64,000 bases of DNA from CADEED01 sp020442965 (GTDB lineage: Bacteria; Pseudomonadota; Gammaproteobacteria; Steroidobacterales; Steroidobacteraceae), in the NCBI GenBank assembly GCA_041395525.1, contig JAWLAH010000001.1, positions 1-64,000 on the forward strand, given 5' to 3'. Shown piece by piece: positions 63,802 through 64,000 of the stretch. The notes under the pieces were generated by a model. The model was not told the origin of the DNA and did no database searches. It saw nothing but the letters and a program-made list of their open reading frames with translations. Position numbers and translations under genes: made by a program. Each line of letters opens with the position of its first letter. The stretch's first letter is position 1.

Positions 63802-64000
63802 CTATTGCTCGCGCGTTTGCAAGCCCGCACGATACCGTCGACGCAGCCACAACACCCCGAACAGATCGACGATGCCGACCCAAAGCCGATCGAACATACC
63901 GTACTTGGAGGTGCCTTTCGAACGCGGCCGATGATTGACCGGGACTGAGACAACACGCGCACCCTGCCGAATAAACAAGGCTGGCAGGAAGCGGTGCATG
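63802..64000 (-). CDS. GT2 family polyprenyl-phosphate glycosyltransferase, C-terminal part
   Basis: Only the last 65 or so codons are in the window; the 5' part lies past the right edge. The tail 'HRFLPALFIRQGARVVSVPVNHRPR' followed by 'KGTSKYGMFDRLWVGIVDLFGVLWL' matches dolichyl/undecaprenyl-phosphate mannose or formamido-arabinose transferases (DPM1/ArnC type). It would supply the lipid-linked sugar for the ArnT-like enzyme downstream. The short distance to the LAB_N gene suggests one operon. Confidence 0.82.
   Translation of the reverse strand, partial: MHRFLPALFIRQGARVVSVPVNHRPRSKGTSKYGMFDRLWVGIVDLFGVLWLRRRYRAGLQTREQ

Noticed and set aside
63753..63962. Longer start for the LAB_N protein
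   Set aside because: The upstream codons overlap the GT2 gene and show no family similarity; the GTG at 63752 fits.
1..64000. Mobile elements, CRISPR arrays, tRNA or rRNA genes
   Set aside because: No transposase, integrase, long direct repeats, regular short repeats or cloverleaf-like segments were recognised.

Overview
The window reads as a contiguous, gene-dense stretch of a GC-rich (about 60-63 % by eye) gammaproteobacterial chromosome. Supporting signs are the divergent lptG / pepA-holC-valS block, purM-purN beside a DUF2066 gene and hda, tandem pilT-type genes, the metG-rnfB-nth-DUF1841 string and a homodimeric-type aceE-aceF-lpdA operon. Gene content hints at the Xanthomonadales/Nevskiales/Steroidobacter side of the class, but that placement is inference. 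I see no rRNA, tRNA, CRISPR array, insertion sequence or prophage, and no gap without a gene exceeds about 260 bases. GTG and TTG starts and NTGA start/stop overlaps are common.

Layout. 1-1253: end of a GldG-like ABC-transport auxiliary gene and a DUF4340 gene. 1267-7208: lptG facing away from pepA-holC-valS. 7257-12055: a MoxR ATPase, DUF58, TgpA-type transglutaminase and MtfA-like peptidase operon. 12118-16603 (minus): zwf, a polyphosphate-glucokinase-like ROK kinase and a GH15 glucoamylase, i.e. glucan to glucose to glucose-6-phosphate to the pentose-phosphate/Entner-Doudoroff entry. 16727-26754 (minus): pssA, uracil-DNA glycosylase, rimI, prfC, an ATP-grasp enzyme, eptA, a UMF1-type carrier and an EmrA/EmrB pump pair. 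26850-36139: proS, a lytic transglycosylase, acylphosphatase, a WrbA-like flavoprotein, hda, a pgsA-type gene, DUF2066, purM, purN, DUF3108 and a drug-type MFS carrier. 36109-37819 (minus): dcd and the Mrp/ApbC Fe-S carrier. 37915-42729: a HEAT-repeat plus Ser/Thr kinase fusion followed by two PilT-family retraction ATPases. 42830-46598: metG, an RnfB-like ferredoxin, nth and DUF1841. 46637-52437 (minus): the pyruvate dehydrogenase complex. 52698-58927: pyrC, rnt, grxD, DUF1289, a PuuD-like membrane protein, nadC, a nucleoside-hydrolase remnant, a lipoprotein and an NCS1 nucleobase permease. 58941-64000 (minus): a GAF-PAS-GGDEF-EAL protein and a membrane-glycan set (GT2, LAB_N domain protein, ArnT-like glycosyltransferase).

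The most striking technical result is that six genes are broken by single-base indels: prfC, pgsA, hda, pyrC (twice), rnt, and the GGDEF-EAL gene (twice). In each case undoing the indels restores a protein of plausible length with its family motifs. prfC, hda, pgsA and pyrC are normally conserved housekeeping genes, so unpolished assembly errors are the simplest reading, but real decay cannot be excluded from sequence alone.

The best biological lead is the inverted HEAT-repeat/Ser-Thr-kinase protein directly upstream of the two pilus-retraction ATPases, a plausible phosphorylation input to twitching motility. The GH15-ROK-zwf operon, the MtfA-ended MoxR operon, the lone lptG and the right-edge lipid-glycosylation set are secondary leads.
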